From positions 372,001-436,000 of the forward strand of contig NZ_VFOU01000003.1 of the NCBI RefSeq assembly GCF_006716305.1: a stretch of 64,000 bases of DNA. The letters run 5' to 3'. Shown here piece by piece: positions 35,403 through 44,123 of the stretch (its first letter is position 1; the number at the start of each line of letters is the position of its first letter). The DNA is from Enteractinococcus coprophilus. Lineage in GTDB: Bacteria; Actinomycetota; Actinomycetes; Actinomycetales; Micrococcaceae. Under the pieces are notes generated by a model. That model saw nothing but the letters and a program-made list of their open reading frames with translations. It searched no databases and was not told where the DNA came from. The position numbers were made by a program, and so were the translations under genes.

Positions 35403-35492
35403 CTTCCATCGGTTCTGGCGGTAGCACCTTCCCCTACAGGGTGGTTGCTGCGGCGTCGTCGAGCCAGATCTCTTAGCCGCTCTGGATGGTTT
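35403..35492 (-). promoter_or_regulatory. SAM-I (S-box) riboswitch 1
   Basis: On the minus strand, P1 5' strand CCATC (35485-35489) pairs with GATGG near 35406-35410. Inside are the conserved elements AGAGCGGCTAAGAGATCTGG, CTCGACGACGCCGCAGCAACC (two neighbouring segments) and GGTGCTACCGCCAGA. No terminator follows: the 3' strand of P1 runs directly into the Shine-Dalgarno sequence (GATGGAAGGAG), so SAM binding should block translation of the monooxygenase. Closely similar to the copy at 45447. Confidence 0.88.
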
Positions 35493-35612
35493 CCACTACC
35501 GATTCAAACACATGTGTGACCAACATTGCCAGTCGCATCGTCACATTGTTGCGCAGCACATGGTGCCGCGGTCGTATACTCAGTCGGGTCAATTTGTACG
35601 AAAGGTAACAAC

Positions 35613-37073
35613 ATGTCAACGCAAACCACAGGTCAGCAGCCGGTTAAACTGGCCAAAACGCTGACCAATATCGACGCGCTGGCCTTAGGCTTTGGCGCCA
35701 TGATCGGTTTCGGTTGGGTTGTCCTCACGGGCGGCTGGATTGAAAACGCCGGCACCATGGGGGCCGTGGTGGCCATCCTGGTCGGTGGCGCGATCATGGC
35801 CGCCGTCGGGCTGGTTTACTCGGAACTCACCTCGGCCATGCCATTGGCCGGCGGCGTGCATCAGTACGTGTTGCGCGGCTTGGGTCCGCGTTTCGCGTTC
35901 ATCGGTTCGTGGGCGCTGGTGGGCGGCTACGTCACGATCGTCGCCTTCGAAGCCGTCGCGTTCCCACGCACCGTGGCCTATATTTTTCCCGAAATTAACG
36001 CGATTCCACTGTGGGACGTGGCCGGTCATACGGTGCATCTGACGTGGGCGATGATTGGCGTGATCGGCGGCCTGGTGATTACCTGGCTCAACGTGCGCGG
36101 CGTCAAACAGGCCTCAATTGCCCAAAACTTTACGGTCATCTTCCTGCTGGTCGTCGGTGTCCTGATGATCTTCGGCTCGACCACCCGCGGCCAAGTGTCA
36201 AACATGGAGCCGTTGTTCACCCCGGGTACCGCCGGGTTCTTCACCGTGCTGATCGCCATCCCGTTCCTCTTCATCGGTTTCGATGTCATCCCGCAATCGG
36301 CGGAAGAAGTCAACGTCCCGGCGCGCAAAATCGGCCGCCTGGTGATCATCTCGGTTGCGATGGCCACCGCCTGGTACATCATGGTCGTGGTGACGACGTC
36401 GTCGGCAATGGGTGTCGAAGAACTGGCACAAACCGATATCGCCGTCGCCGATGCGTTCGGTACGCTGTTCAATTCCCAGGTGATGGCCAATATTCTCATT
36501 GCCGGTGGGATTGCCGGGATCTTGACCTCGTGGAACTCGCTGTTGCTCGGCGCTTCCCGCCTGGTGTACTCGATGGCCAATACCGGCATGCTGCCAGCCT
36601 GGTTTGGCACACTGCACCCGAAGTACAAAACCCCGGCCAACGCCCTGTATTTCCTTGGGGGCCTGTCGCTGCTGGCACCATTCTTCGGCGAAAACATGCT
36701 GACTTGGCTCGTGGACTCGGGCGCACCATCGATCATTATCGCTTACTTTATGGTCTCGGTGATCTTCATCGTGCTGCGTCGTCGCGACCCTGACATGTCC
36801 CGTCCACTACGGATCGGTGGCGCCGGCCGAGGCGGCGAGATCATCGGCTGGGCTTCGATCATCCTGACCGGCGTGCTATTTAGTGTGTACCTACCCGGCA
36901 TGCCATCAGCACTGGGGTGGCAGCCGTGGCTAATCTTTGCGATCTGGTGGGGCATCGGCGCACTGTTCTTCTTCAAAGTGCCCACGGGTGTCACACCCGG
37001 CCCGGATGCCGGTCAGCGCGTCCTGGAAATCGTGCAAGAACGACGGCGAGCGAAACAAAACTCAGAGCGCTAA
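35613..37073 (+). CDS. APC-family amino acid/amine permease
   Basis: 486-residue integral membrane protein with about 12 hydrophobic helices. APC signatures: LGFGAMIGFGWVVLTGGW (helix 1 substrate site), SAMPLAGGVHQYVLRGLG, and FIGFDVIPQSAEEVN (the FIGFD.I...AEE motif). A charged C-terminal tail follows. The ATG at 35613 has GAAAGG 7 bases upstream; the frame is open for 29 more codons but over a TATACT -10 (35575-35580). It is divergent from the SAM-controlled monooxygenase and could import that enzyme's substrate, an amine or amino-acid-like compound; this is inferred from position only. Confidence 0.9.
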   Translation: MSTQTTGQQPVKLAKTLTNIDALALGFGAMIGFGWVVLTGGWIENAGTMGAVVAILVGGAIMAAVGLVYSELTSAMPLAGGVHQYVLRGLGPRFAFIGSWALVGGYVTIVAFEAVAFPRTVAYIFPEINAIPLWDVAGHTVHLTWAMIGVIGGLVITWLNVRGVKQASIAQNFTVIFLLVVGVLMIFGSTTRGQVSNMEPLFTPGTAGFFTVLIAIPFLFIGFDVIPQSAEEVNVPARKIGRLVIISVAMATAWYIMVVVTTSSAMGVEELAQTDIAVADAFGTLFNSQVMANILIAGGIAGILTSWNSLLLGASRLVYSMANTGMLPAWFGTLHPKYKTPANALYFLGGLSLLAPFFGENMLTWLVDSGAPSIIIAYFMVSVIFIVLRRRDPDMSRPLRIGGAGRGGEIIGWASIILTGVLFSVYLPGMPSALGWQPWLIFAIWWGIGALFFFKVPTGVTPGPDAGQRVLEIVQERRRAKQNSER

Positions 37074-37095
37074 CGGGCTGAACCTACGTTGAACC

Positions 37096-37141
37096 GGCGT
37101 GGTGCCCTAGCCTGTTTTCAGGTAGGCACCACGCCATTTTT
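37096..37141 (+). terminator. Strong terminator after the APC permease
   Basis: Stem GGCGTGGTGCC/GGCACCACGCC (37096-37106 with 37125-37135), extended inward by CCTG/CAGG, followed by ATTTTT. Confidence 0.9.
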
Positions 37142-37212
37142 ACATCCTATGACGCCTCGCAGCATGGCCGTATTTTCACTTTGGCTTGCACTATGACTAT
37201 GCTAGATGCGGT

Positions 37213-37300
37213 AACCATCCAGAGCGACTGAGAGACTTGGCTCGTTGACGTCGCAGCAACCACCCGCACGGGCAGGTGCTAACGCCAAGAGTCGATGGAG
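37213..37300 (+). promoter_or_regulatory. SAM-I (S-box) riboswitch 2
   Basis: P1 5' strand CCATC (37215-37219) pairs with GATGG (37294-37298). The S-box core is present (CAGAGCGACTGAGAGACTTGG, CTCGTTGACGTCGCAGCAACC as adjacent segments, then GGTGCTAACGCCAAGAG). The Shine-Dalgarno GGAGTG is formed by the last P1 bases, so ligand binding hides it: translational control without a terminator. A possible promoter upstream is TTCACT (37175-37180) - 17 bases - TATGCT (37198-37203). Confidence 0.88.
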
Positions 37301-37310
37301 TGAATTTTTC

Positions 37311-38102
37311 ATGACTCATGCAAATACCTCTGCCGTGGTGTGCCGCAATGTTGGCCGTGCTTTCGGGACCAATGGCACCAGCCGTCAGATCCTGACCAAC
37401 ATTGACCTGGAGATCGCCGCCGGGGAGATCATCTCGATTATTGGGGCTTCCGGCTCCGGGAAGTCGACGTTATTGCGCGCCCTGGGCGGGCTCGATGTGG
37501 GATTCACCGGCGAAGTGCTCATCGATGGCACCGCGGTCGCGGCCTACGATCCGCGCTGTGCGATCGGTTTCCAAGAGCCACGTTTACTGCCGTGGGCAAC
37601 CGTGACCGATAATGTCGCGATCGGCCTGCCCGAAGGCACACCCAAATCAACGGCTACCGCTCGCGTGGCCGAACTCCTTGACCTCGTCGGTCTCGCGGAG
37701 GCCGCCGATCACCGGCCGCGTGAGATCTCCGGTGGGATGGCCCAGCGCGCTTCCCTGGCTCGGGCCATGGCACGCGACCCAGAGATCCTGCTGCTTGATG
37801 AACCCTTCGGCGCGCTTGACGCGCTCACCCGCATCAAGATGCAGCAACTCCTACTCGACGTCCACGCCCAAACCGGCACCACCACCGTGATGGTCACCCA
37901 CGACGTCGACGAAGCCCTGCTGCTCTCCGACCGGATCGTGTTACTCGACGCCTCACCCCACACTGAAGGCGCCACCATCGCCAACATTTTTACACCGCCC
38001 GCACCTCGCCCACGCGCCAGCCACGACCCGGCTCTGGTCGTGCTGCGCGAAGCACTCCTTGCTGGCCTTGGTGTTGAACCACTTGCATCCTCGAAAGGTT
38101 AA
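37311..38102 (+). CDS. ssuB: Sulfonate/taurine-type ABC transporter ATPase
   Basis: 263-residue ATP-binding subunit. Walker A GASGSGKST (45-53), Q-loop FQEPRLLPW, signature ISGGMAQRA, Walker B ILLLDEPFGALD, switch His in VTHDVDEAL. The Q-loop and D-loop blocks are those of the nitrate/sulfonate/taurine (SsuB/TauB) subfamily. The ATG at 37311 was chosen, just after the riboswitch; an in-frame upstream ATG at 37245 lies inside the aptamer. First gene of a three-gene operon (ATPase, binding protein, permease) under SAM control, fitting uptake of an organosulfur compound for methionine/SAM synthesis. Confidence 0.9.
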   Translation: MTHANTSAVVCRNVGRAFGTNGTSRQILTNIDLEIAAGEIISIIGASGSGKSTLLRALGGLDVGFTGEVLIDGTAVAAYDPRCAIGFQEPRLLPWATVTDNVAIGLPEGTPKSTATARVAELLDLVGLAEAADHRPREISGGMAQRASLARAMARDPEILLLDEPFGALDALTRIKMQQLLLDVHAQTGTTTVMVTHDVDEALLLSDRIVLLDASPHTEGATIANIFTPPAPRPRASHDPALVVLREALLAGLGVEPLASSKG

Positions 38103-38104
38103 TC

Positions 38105-39094
38105 ATGTCACTTCCACGTAAAGCGCTCACCTCAGCCATCCTCGCTGCAGCACTGGCGCTGACCGCGTGCGCTGGAGAAAATGCCGACGCCGATACCAAC
38201 GCGGCTGACGCCGAGACCCTGCGCATCGATTACGCAACCTACAACCCGCTGTCGCTGATCATCAAGGAGCAGGGCTGGTTGGAAGACGAACTCGACGGCG
38301 ACGTCGAATGGGTCTTCTCCGCAGGCTCCAATAAGGCCAACGAAAACCTCCGTGCCAACGCGATCGACGTGGGCTCCACCGCAGGCTCGGCAGCTCTGCT
38401 TGCCCGGTCGACCGGCACCCCGATCCAGACGATCAGCGTGGTCGGCAACGTGGAATGGACCGCCCTGGTGGTGCCGAAGGATTCGGATATTGAATCCGTA
38501 GCAGACCTCGAAGGCCGTTCGGTTGCTGCGACCCGCGGCACCGACCCATACTTCTTTCTGGTCCAAGCCGTAGAAGAAGCCGGTCTGGACCTATCGGATG
38601 TTGAGGTTCAAAACGTACAGCACGCCGACGGTTTTAGCGCGCTGAATAACGGCTCGGTCGACGCCTGGTCCGGTCTGGACCCCATCATGGCCGGTGGTGA
38701 GGCCGACACCGAATTCCTCTACCGCAATGTGGATCTGAACACCTACTCATTCCTCAACGCCACCGAAGAGTTCATCGAAGAATCCCCCGACGTCGCCCAA
38801 GTTGTCGTCGACACCTACGAGCGAGCACGCACCTGGGCGCTGGAAAACCCAGAAGAAACCGCCCAGCTACTAGCCGACGAAGCCGATATCGAACTCGACG
38901 TCGCAAAGATCGTGATCGAAGAACGTTCCGGTTTTGACATCAGCCCTGTCCCAGGTGATGAACAAGCCGGCGTCCTGGCCGCTATTGCCCCAATCTTTGT
39001 CACCTCAGGCGATGTTGACAGCCAAGAAGATGTCGACGCCGCCCTGGAAACGCTCTTTGCCCCACAATTTGCTGAACAGGCCAGTGCGGAGTAA
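38105..39094 (+). CDS. ssuA: Aliphatic-sulfonate-type ABC transporter substrate-binding lipoprotein
   Basis: 329-residue periplasmic-type binding protein anchored by a lipobox (LTAC, Cys22). It has the SsuA/TauA-like fold: LRIDYATYNPLSLIIKEQGWLE, VFSAGSNKANENLRANAIDVGSTAG, DLEGRSVAATRGTDPYFFL and SALNNGSVDAWSGLDP. It lies 2 bases after the ATPase gene and 3 before the permease gene. The exact ligand (alkanesulfonate, taurine or another sulfur ester) cannot be read from the sequence, but SAM-riboswitch control favours a sulfur source over nitrate or thiamine precursors. Confidence 0.88.
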   Translation: MSLPRKALTSAILAAALALTACAGENADADTNAADAETLRIDYATYNPLSLIIKEQGWLEDELDGDVEWVFSAGSNKANENLRANAIDVGSTAGSAALLARSTGTPIQTISVVGNVEWTALVVPKDSDIESVADLEGRSVAATRGTDPYFFLVQAVEEAGLDLSDVEVQNVQHADGFSALNNGSVDAWSGLDPIMAGGEADTEFLYRNVDLNTYSFLNATEEFIEESPDVAQVVVDTYERARTWALENPEETAQLLADEADIELDVAKIVIEERSGFDISPVPGDEQAGVLAAIAPIFVTSGDVDSQEDVDAALETLFAPQFAEQASAE

Positions 39095-39097
39095 CCC

Positions 39098-39973
39098 ATG
39101 ACAACGCTTGAACAAACGGAACGTCTTCTCGAGACCACGTCACCAGCAACCCCACCCGACACAGACGGGACAGGCACAGCCCTGAACACCACGAACCCGG
39201 CCGATACAACCCGATTCATCGATCGCAAAGGCGTCAAGCCGGCCGTCGGTTTCCTCGTACCGGTTGTGCTGCTGGTCGCCTGGTGGGTCGTCGCCGCAGC
39301 CGAAGTCTTCACCGCCGTCCAGCTGCCCCCACCGGTCGCCGTATTCGAAGCCGCCGTCGGTCTTATCCAGCGCGGGGACCTGTGGTCACACATCGGCATC
39401 TCCGTCCAACGCGTGCTACTTGGTTTTGGTATCGGTGCCGTCCTGGGCATGATCTTCGGCGCCATCCTTGGACTATCTCGCTGGGCTGATGCCCTGCTGA
39501 CTCCCCTGCTGGGGGCCCTGCGCGCCGTGCCATCGCTGGCCTGGGTCCCGCTGCTGATCCTGTGGATGCAAATCGGTGAAGACTCCAAGGTCACGCTGAT
39601 CGCCATCGGCGCGTTCTTCCCGGTGTTCACCACGCTCTACGCCGGTTTGCAGCACGTCGACCCGCACCTGGTCGAAGCCGGCCGCGCGTTCGGGTATAAG
39701 GGCTTCCGCCTATTCAAAACCGTCCAGCTGCCCGCCGTCGTCCCATCTATTTTCTCGGGCCTACGTCTAGCACTGGCCCAAGCGTGGCTGTTCCTGGTGG
39801 CCGCCGAACTCATCGCCTCATCCATGGGACTGGGCTTCCTGCTGACCGACTCCCAAAATAACGGCCGCACCGACCGCCTCATCCTGGCGATCATCTTGTT
39901 GGCCGTGCTCGGCAAGATCACCGACACCCTGCTGGGCCTAGCAGAAAAACGTGCCATCGCCCGCTGGACCTAA
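39098..39973 (+). CDS. ssuC: Sulfonate-type ABC transporter permease
   Basis: 291-residue inner-membrane permease with six helices from about residue 48 on. The ATPase-contacting EAA loop is visible (VEAGRAFGYKGFRLFKTVQLPA). Another family block is LTPLLGALRAVPSLAWVPLLILW. The N-terminal about 45 residues are Thr/Pro-rich and hydrophilic, longer than in E. coli SsuC. Completes the riboswitch-controlled transporter operon; a terminator follows. Confidence 0.92.
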   Translation: MTTLEQTERLLETTSPATPPDTDGTGTALNTTNPADTTRFIDRKGVKPAVGFLVPVVLLVAWWVVAAAEVFTAVQLPPPVAVFEAAVGLIQRGDLWSHIGISVQRVLLGFGIGAVLGMIFGAILGLSRWADALLTPLLGALRAVPSLAWVPLLILWMQIGEDSKVTLIAIGAFFPVFTTLYAGLQHVDPHLVEAGRAFGYKGFRLFKTVQLPAVVPSIFSGLRLALAQAWLFLVAAELIASSMGLGFLLTDSQNNGRTDRLILAIILLAVLGKITDTLLGLAEKRAIARWT

Positions 39974-39992
39974 ACTCGGCCATTATTAACCA

Positions 39993-40026
39993 ACGACGCC
40001 GTCCGGAGTTTTCCGGACGGCGTCGT
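39993..40026 (+). terminator. Terminator of the ABC transporter operon
   Basis: A 15 bp perfect stem (39993-40007 with 40012-40026) with a TTTT loop, 20 bases after the permease stop; no long T tract downstream. Confidence 0.75.
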
Positions 40027-40281
40027 CGTACTTTGTGTCGGGGCCGTCATGCGGCAGGGAGTTAACCGTTGACGGCGACGGTATTGGCCACCGCAGACTT
40101 CACGCGGCTCGGTGCGGTTTCTTTCAGCCGGATTATACCGTCTGAGGTATCCGTGGGGTCGTATTATCCACAGGTCACTTCGCTGGACCGTATCTGTCCA
40201 CATCCCGCAGGCTACCGCCCAGCCGAACTGCGCCCCTGTCTAGGCTGAATATCACAGCATCACCCGCGAACTGCTCAGTAG
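40027..40281. other. Intergenic region before the DUF222 gene
   Basis: 255 bases without a recognisable gene. It holds several GC-rich imperfect repeats and -10-like ATTATA/TATTAT sequences near 40131 and 40164, one of which may drive the downstream gene. No riboswitch pattern was seen here. Confidence 0.3.
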
Positions 40282-42444
40282 GTGAACACGGTGGTAACCA
40301 AGATGCCTGACACACAAGAGCTCTTATCTGATGACCAATTGAACGAGCTATCCATAGGTCAGATACAGGCCCTTCACTTGCGACTAGCCCAAGCTCAGCA
40401 GGCCAGGTTGGCCGATCCCCATGCCTATGAGCACTTCGCACGGCATGCTGTAGCAACCGGAGCCGATTGGAATACCACCTGGGCAGCGGAGGAGTCCGTA
40501 CAACAGGATAGCGCAGACCATGAAACGAGCGCGTCGCAGCCTGTCTCAAAAGGTAAGTTCGCAGGCCCTACCCCGGTCGCGCCCGAAGCGTTTTACGATA
40601 CTTTGCCGGGGCTCGTCGATAACTTCGTGACCACTATGCGACTGTTCGATGCCATGCTGATCGATGTGTCGCGAATCGTCGAGCATGCGTATCGACTCGA
40701 TCGCGATACCATGCTTGGCATTCCCGCAAGCGTCGACTTATTCAAAACTGGTAAACGCTGGTTGGCCCACCGCTTTGGCGTTGATACTCGCAATATCACC
40801 AAGTACTTCAACCGCGCCGAACTGGTGACCGGGAAACAAGCGCGCTTTGACGGCGTCACAAAGGATCCGCTCTTTCCAAAGATGGCCCAAGCCTATGCTG
40901 CTGGGACAATTCCATCCGAGAATATGGATCGCATGTCACAGGTTGCCAACCAGTTCTACGATTTCTATCACGCGGTGGGATTAGATAAAAGCAACGCGAC
41001 CGATATCTTACAGACCATGGATCCGATCTTTACCGATGCAGCCCAGCAGATGACGCCTCAGGAACTGTCACGGCAATCCACAAAGTGGCTGCAGCAGATC
41101 GCTCACATCGTTGACCCCGATGGTCCCCCACCAGAGCAACGTCTCACCAAGACCAAGAACTCGCTAACGACTCGAATAGTCAGCGGAAAACTTCGCATCA
41201 ACATCGTCACGGATGTGGTCAACCTAGAGCTCATTGAAGCGCTGATCTTGGCCGGGCTCAACTTCAAGTCCAATCAGCATAAATTCCGTTCAAACACCAG
41301 CGAGCAGCATGACGCTTCGAATGGTACAAACGATCCGTCGTCAACCGAACACCATGATGACGCCGCCCAAGAAAGCGCCCCAGAACCGGAGCCAAGCGCT
41401 GCCTCAGCTAGCAATGACGGACGCTTTGGTGATTTCGATTCCGACGGCTCTACCTCGTTTGAGGATACGGTCTCCGCTGAAGAACGGCTAGGGCAATTTC
41501 ACCAGCACATGGATGATGCGGTTGACGACGCTGAAACCTTTATGGAAACTCAAGATGGCGAAAAGGTCTCTCGGGAGCAGGTACGCACGCTCGATCCGCG
41601 CAGCCGCGAGGAGAAAGCTCACGATATTTTCTTCACCATCCTGAAGGCCCAGGGCAAACGCTCCCCTGGAGCCGAAGGAATGGCCGAATATAAACGTGCA
41701 CCATCGATTCTATGGACCGTCATGGATTACCAGACCCTCATCGATATGCTCCGCGACACCCTCCCAGAAACTTATCGTCTCGATGATGACTACCGGCGAA
41801 ACCCGGGGATGGCTGGTTTCAATCCGAAACCACCGCCACGCTTCGAACCGTGGCAGGCACTCATTAACGACAACCTTCCGCCTGACACCAATGACCCTGA
41901 AGCATTCTTTGGAGCAGATCCACTGTTAGGTAGGTACTGGTCGAATACCGCAGACCCTCCAGACGACCAGCCGGACAGTTCCCTTGAACCGACACCTCCG
42001 CACGCACAACAGCGCGGTCACCCGTATGTGTCGCATCGCTACCAGACGGGCAGCATCTCACCCAGCGCAGTACTCAAGGATCTATGCGACGCGAAAGTTA
42101 TCCCCGCCGTTTTCGACCAAGCTGGCGTGCCATTATTCCTCGGCAAAGGAAAGCGACTCTTCAGCGATTATCAAATCCTAGCGGCCGCAATGCTCGGTGG
42201 CTGTCGAGGCCCTGGGTGCCGTGTCCCTCCCGTATGGACGGAAGGCCACCATGCCATCTATTGGGGCGACGGCGGTGGCACCAATACCACCAACCTCATT
42301 TTGTTATGTAATGCCTGTCACGACCACGTCCACCAAGGGGTCTGGTCACCAACGTGGGATGACCACGGTGTCCTCTATTGGATCCCCGCCCCGTGGCTTG
42401 ACCCAAGCCAGACACCGATACGAAACACTTACTGGGATGACTAA
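40282..42444 (+). CDS. DUF222/13E12-type protein with C-terminal HNH nuclease domain
   Basis: 720 residues. The N-terminal and middle part (about 95-330 and 440-540) is the DUF222 helical region, interrupted by a low-complexity acidic Ser/Asp/Glu insert (about 335-410). The C-terminal HNH motif is complete: CRGPGCRVPPVWTEGHHAIYW with GGTNTTNLILLCNACHDHVH (the zinc-binding Cys residues, the HH and the second N/H). This family is strongly expanded in actinobacteria and its role is unknown; links to mobile DNA have been suggested. A GTG at 40282 is used as start; an ATG at 40303 is an alternative, neither with a strong ribosome-binding site. Confidence 0.85.
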   Translation: MNTVVTKMPDTQELLSDDQLNELSIGQIQALHLRLAQAQQARLADPHAYEHFARHAVATGADWNTTWAAEESVQQDSADHETSASQPVSKGKFAGPTPVAPEAFYDTLPGLVDNFVTTMRLFDAMLIDVSRIVEHAYRLDRDTMLGIPASVDLFKTGKRWLAHRFGVDTRNITKYFNRAELVTGKQARFDGVTKDPLFPKMAQAYAAGTIPSENMDRMSQVANQFYDFYHAVGLDKSNATDILQTMDPIFTDAAQQMTPQELSRQSTKWLQQIAHIVDPDGPPPEQRLTKTKNSLTTRIVSGKLRINIVTDVVNLELIEALILAGLNFKSNQHKFRSNTSEQHDASNGTNDPSSTEHHDDAAQESAPEPEPSAASASNDGRFGDFDSDGSTSFEDTVSAEERLGQFHQHMDDAVDDAETFMETQDGEKVSREQVRTLDPRSREEKAHDIFFTILKAQGKRSPGAEGMAEYKRAPSILWTVMDYQTLIDMLRDTLPETYRLDDDYRRNPGMAGFNPKPPPRFEPWQALINDNLPPDTNDPEAFFGADPLLGRYWSNTADPPDDQPDSSLEPTPPHAQQRGHPYVSHRYQTGSISPSAVLKDLCDAKVIPAVFDQAGVPLFLGKGKRLFSDYQILAAAMLGGCRGPGCRVPPVWTEGHHAIYWGDGGGTNTTNLILLCNACHDHVHQGVWSPTWDDHGVLYWIPAPWLDPSQTPIRNTYWDD

Positions 42445-42630
42445 CTGCCACCACTGACAGCGTCCGTAGAATTGCCGGTAACCTTCGAACTTGGGCACAA
42501 GTTGGTTGTTGAACCATCGAAGAACGGCCCATCGGAAGATAAGCACGATGCGCTGCTACCGTTCGTCAGAACAACTCGTAGAGGCGGAGCGATGGACTGC
42601 TGGAACACTTACTTTCGCTCCCGCCGCCCA

Positions 42631-42643
42631 TATACTTTTAACC
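42631..42643 (+). promoter_or_regulatory. -10 element of a leaderless promoter
   Basis: TATACT at 42631-42636 ends 7 bases before the ATG at 42644, so transcription should begin at or within a base of the start codon. No Shine-Dalgarno sequence precedes that ATG. Confidence 0.55.
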
Positions 42644-44074
42644 ATGGTTGATTCGACCGCTTCCCCTGATGTGCTGGTCGTGGGTGCTGGCCCCACGGGC
42701 CTGACGGCAGCCCTTGCGGCCATCCAAGCGGGCATGACCGTGCGAATCATCGATCAACGAATCGAACGCACGCAGTATTCCAAAGCGCTGGTCACCCACG
42801 CACGCACCATGGAAATTTTTGCCGCGTTGGGCATAGCCGACGACGTCGCCGCTGCCGGTCGCGAGTTGAAAGCCCTCAATCTCCGTGGTTCATTCGGCGT
42901 CCGCGGCCGGGTTGCACTGGACGAGTTGGACTGGGGCGATACCGCCTATCCGCACTGGCTCATCATCCCCCAATTCGAGGTGGAAAACCTATTAGAACAG
43001 GCCTTGGCCCGCCATCAGGTCGCGGTGGAATGGGGAACTCAGCTCACTGGCCTGCAGCAATCGGCTGCGTCGGCGACGGCGAAAGTATCGACACATGACC
43101 AGCCCAAGACCGTCACCTCATCATGGGTTGTCGGTGCCGACGGCGGCCACAGCACGGTGCGCGCCAACATTGGTTCTAAATTCAAACGCGCCGAGGCCGA
43201 AGCGTCATTCATTCTCGCGGATGCCTATACCACCGCACACCTACCCGACCGAGAAGCCCAAGCTGTCCTCGCCCCTGAGGGCTTCCTCTTGCTCATCCCG
43301 TTGCCGACGCACGGGTTGTGGCGTATCGTGGCGCATCTGCCGTATGTCTCTGAAGATTCGGCCGAGCCGATTAGCCCAGAGCTACTCGATGGGCTCATTG
43401 CGTCGCGCGCCCGCATTCACTTTGGCGCCCACGATATCGAATGGACCTCGCGATTCTCGCCCTCCTACGGCATTGCTTCCCCGTTGCGCTCAGGCAGGGT
43501 ATTTCTGGCCGGCGACGCTGCCCACGTCCACAGTCCCGTCGGCGGGCAAGGCATGAACTTTGGGGTCCATGATGCGCACAATATGATGTGGAAACTGGCT
43601 CTGGCACACCGCCTGGAGTCAAAAGATGCCGCAAAACTGCTTGACAGCTACGAATCTGAACGGCGTCCGGTGATCGAGCGCATGGTGGCTCGGGTACAAC
43701 GAATCACGACCCTGGTCACGGATTCCCGACGCGCCGGACGTCGCGTTTTAGGAACCGCGGCGCCCACGCTGTTGCCGCGCACTGCGGCCCGGCAATTCCT
43801 GGGTCAAACCATGGCCGGGCTCAATATCGCCTACCAGCACGGACCACTGGTGCTGGGTCGTGACAAGCTCTCCGGCAAACGTGCGGCCAGTGCCATCACC
43901 CGCCACCAGCCACCCGGCACCTGGTATTGGTATACCGACAACAACGCAGTCCAACTGATTCGGCCCGACGGCGTCGTCGCAGTTTCTGGCGCGACACGCC
44001 AGGAGGTCAACAAACGCATCGACCGCAATGCCCTACTCAAAACCATTCTTGACGTCGTGGCACCGACAAGCTGA
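42644..44074 (+). CDS. FAD-dependent monooxygenase (PheA/TfdB-like)
   Basis: 476-residue flavoprotein aromatic hydroxylase-like enzyme. N-terminal dinucleotide-binding motif VVGAGPTGL (12-20), DG motif VVGADGGHSTVR, and the FAD ribityl motif FLAGDAAHVHSPVGGQGMN. Members hydroxylate phenols or polyketide-like rings with NAD(P)H and O2; the substrate here is unknown. The ATG at 42644 was chosen because a TATACT -10 lies just upstream, making the transcript leaderless; the frame extends 51 codons further but over the promoter. Followed after 49 bases by a gene with the same orientation. Confidence 0.88.
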   Translation: MVDSTASPDVLVVGAGPTGLTAALAAIQAGMTVRIIDQRIERTQYSKALVTHARTMEIFAALGIADDVAAAGRELKALNLRGSFGVRGRVALDELDWGDTAYPHWLIIPQFEVENLLEQALARHQVAVEWGTQLTGLQQSAASATAKVSTHDQPKTVTSSWVVGADGGHSTVRANIGSKFKRAEAEASFILADAYTTAHLPDREAQAVLAPEGFLLLIPLPTHGLWRIVAHLPYVSEDSAEPISPELLDGLIASRARIHFGAHDIEWTSRFSPSYGIASPLRSGRVFLAGDAAHVHSPVGGQGMNFGVHDAHNMMWKLALAHRLESKDAAKLLDSYESERRPVIERMVARVQRITTLVTDSRRAGRRVLGTAAPTLLPRTAARQFLGQTMAGLNIAYQHGPLVLGRDKLSGKRAASAITRHQPPGTWYWYTDNNAVQLIRPDGVVAVSGATRQEVNKRIDRNALLKTILDVVAPTS

Positions 44075-44123
44075 GCGACTCTGAATCGCTAACGTGTCCT
44101 ACCTGTGCGCGTAGGATCGAGCC

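Noticed and set aside
36011-36793. 260-codon frame within the APC permease gene
   Set aside because: Charged Arg/His-rich shadow of hydrophobic codons; the permease frame is clearly the coding one.
37245-37310. ATG at 37245 as start of the ABC ATPase
   Set aside because: It lies inside the SAM riboswitch aptamer; the ATG at 37311 follows the ribosome-binding site and matches the family N-terminus.
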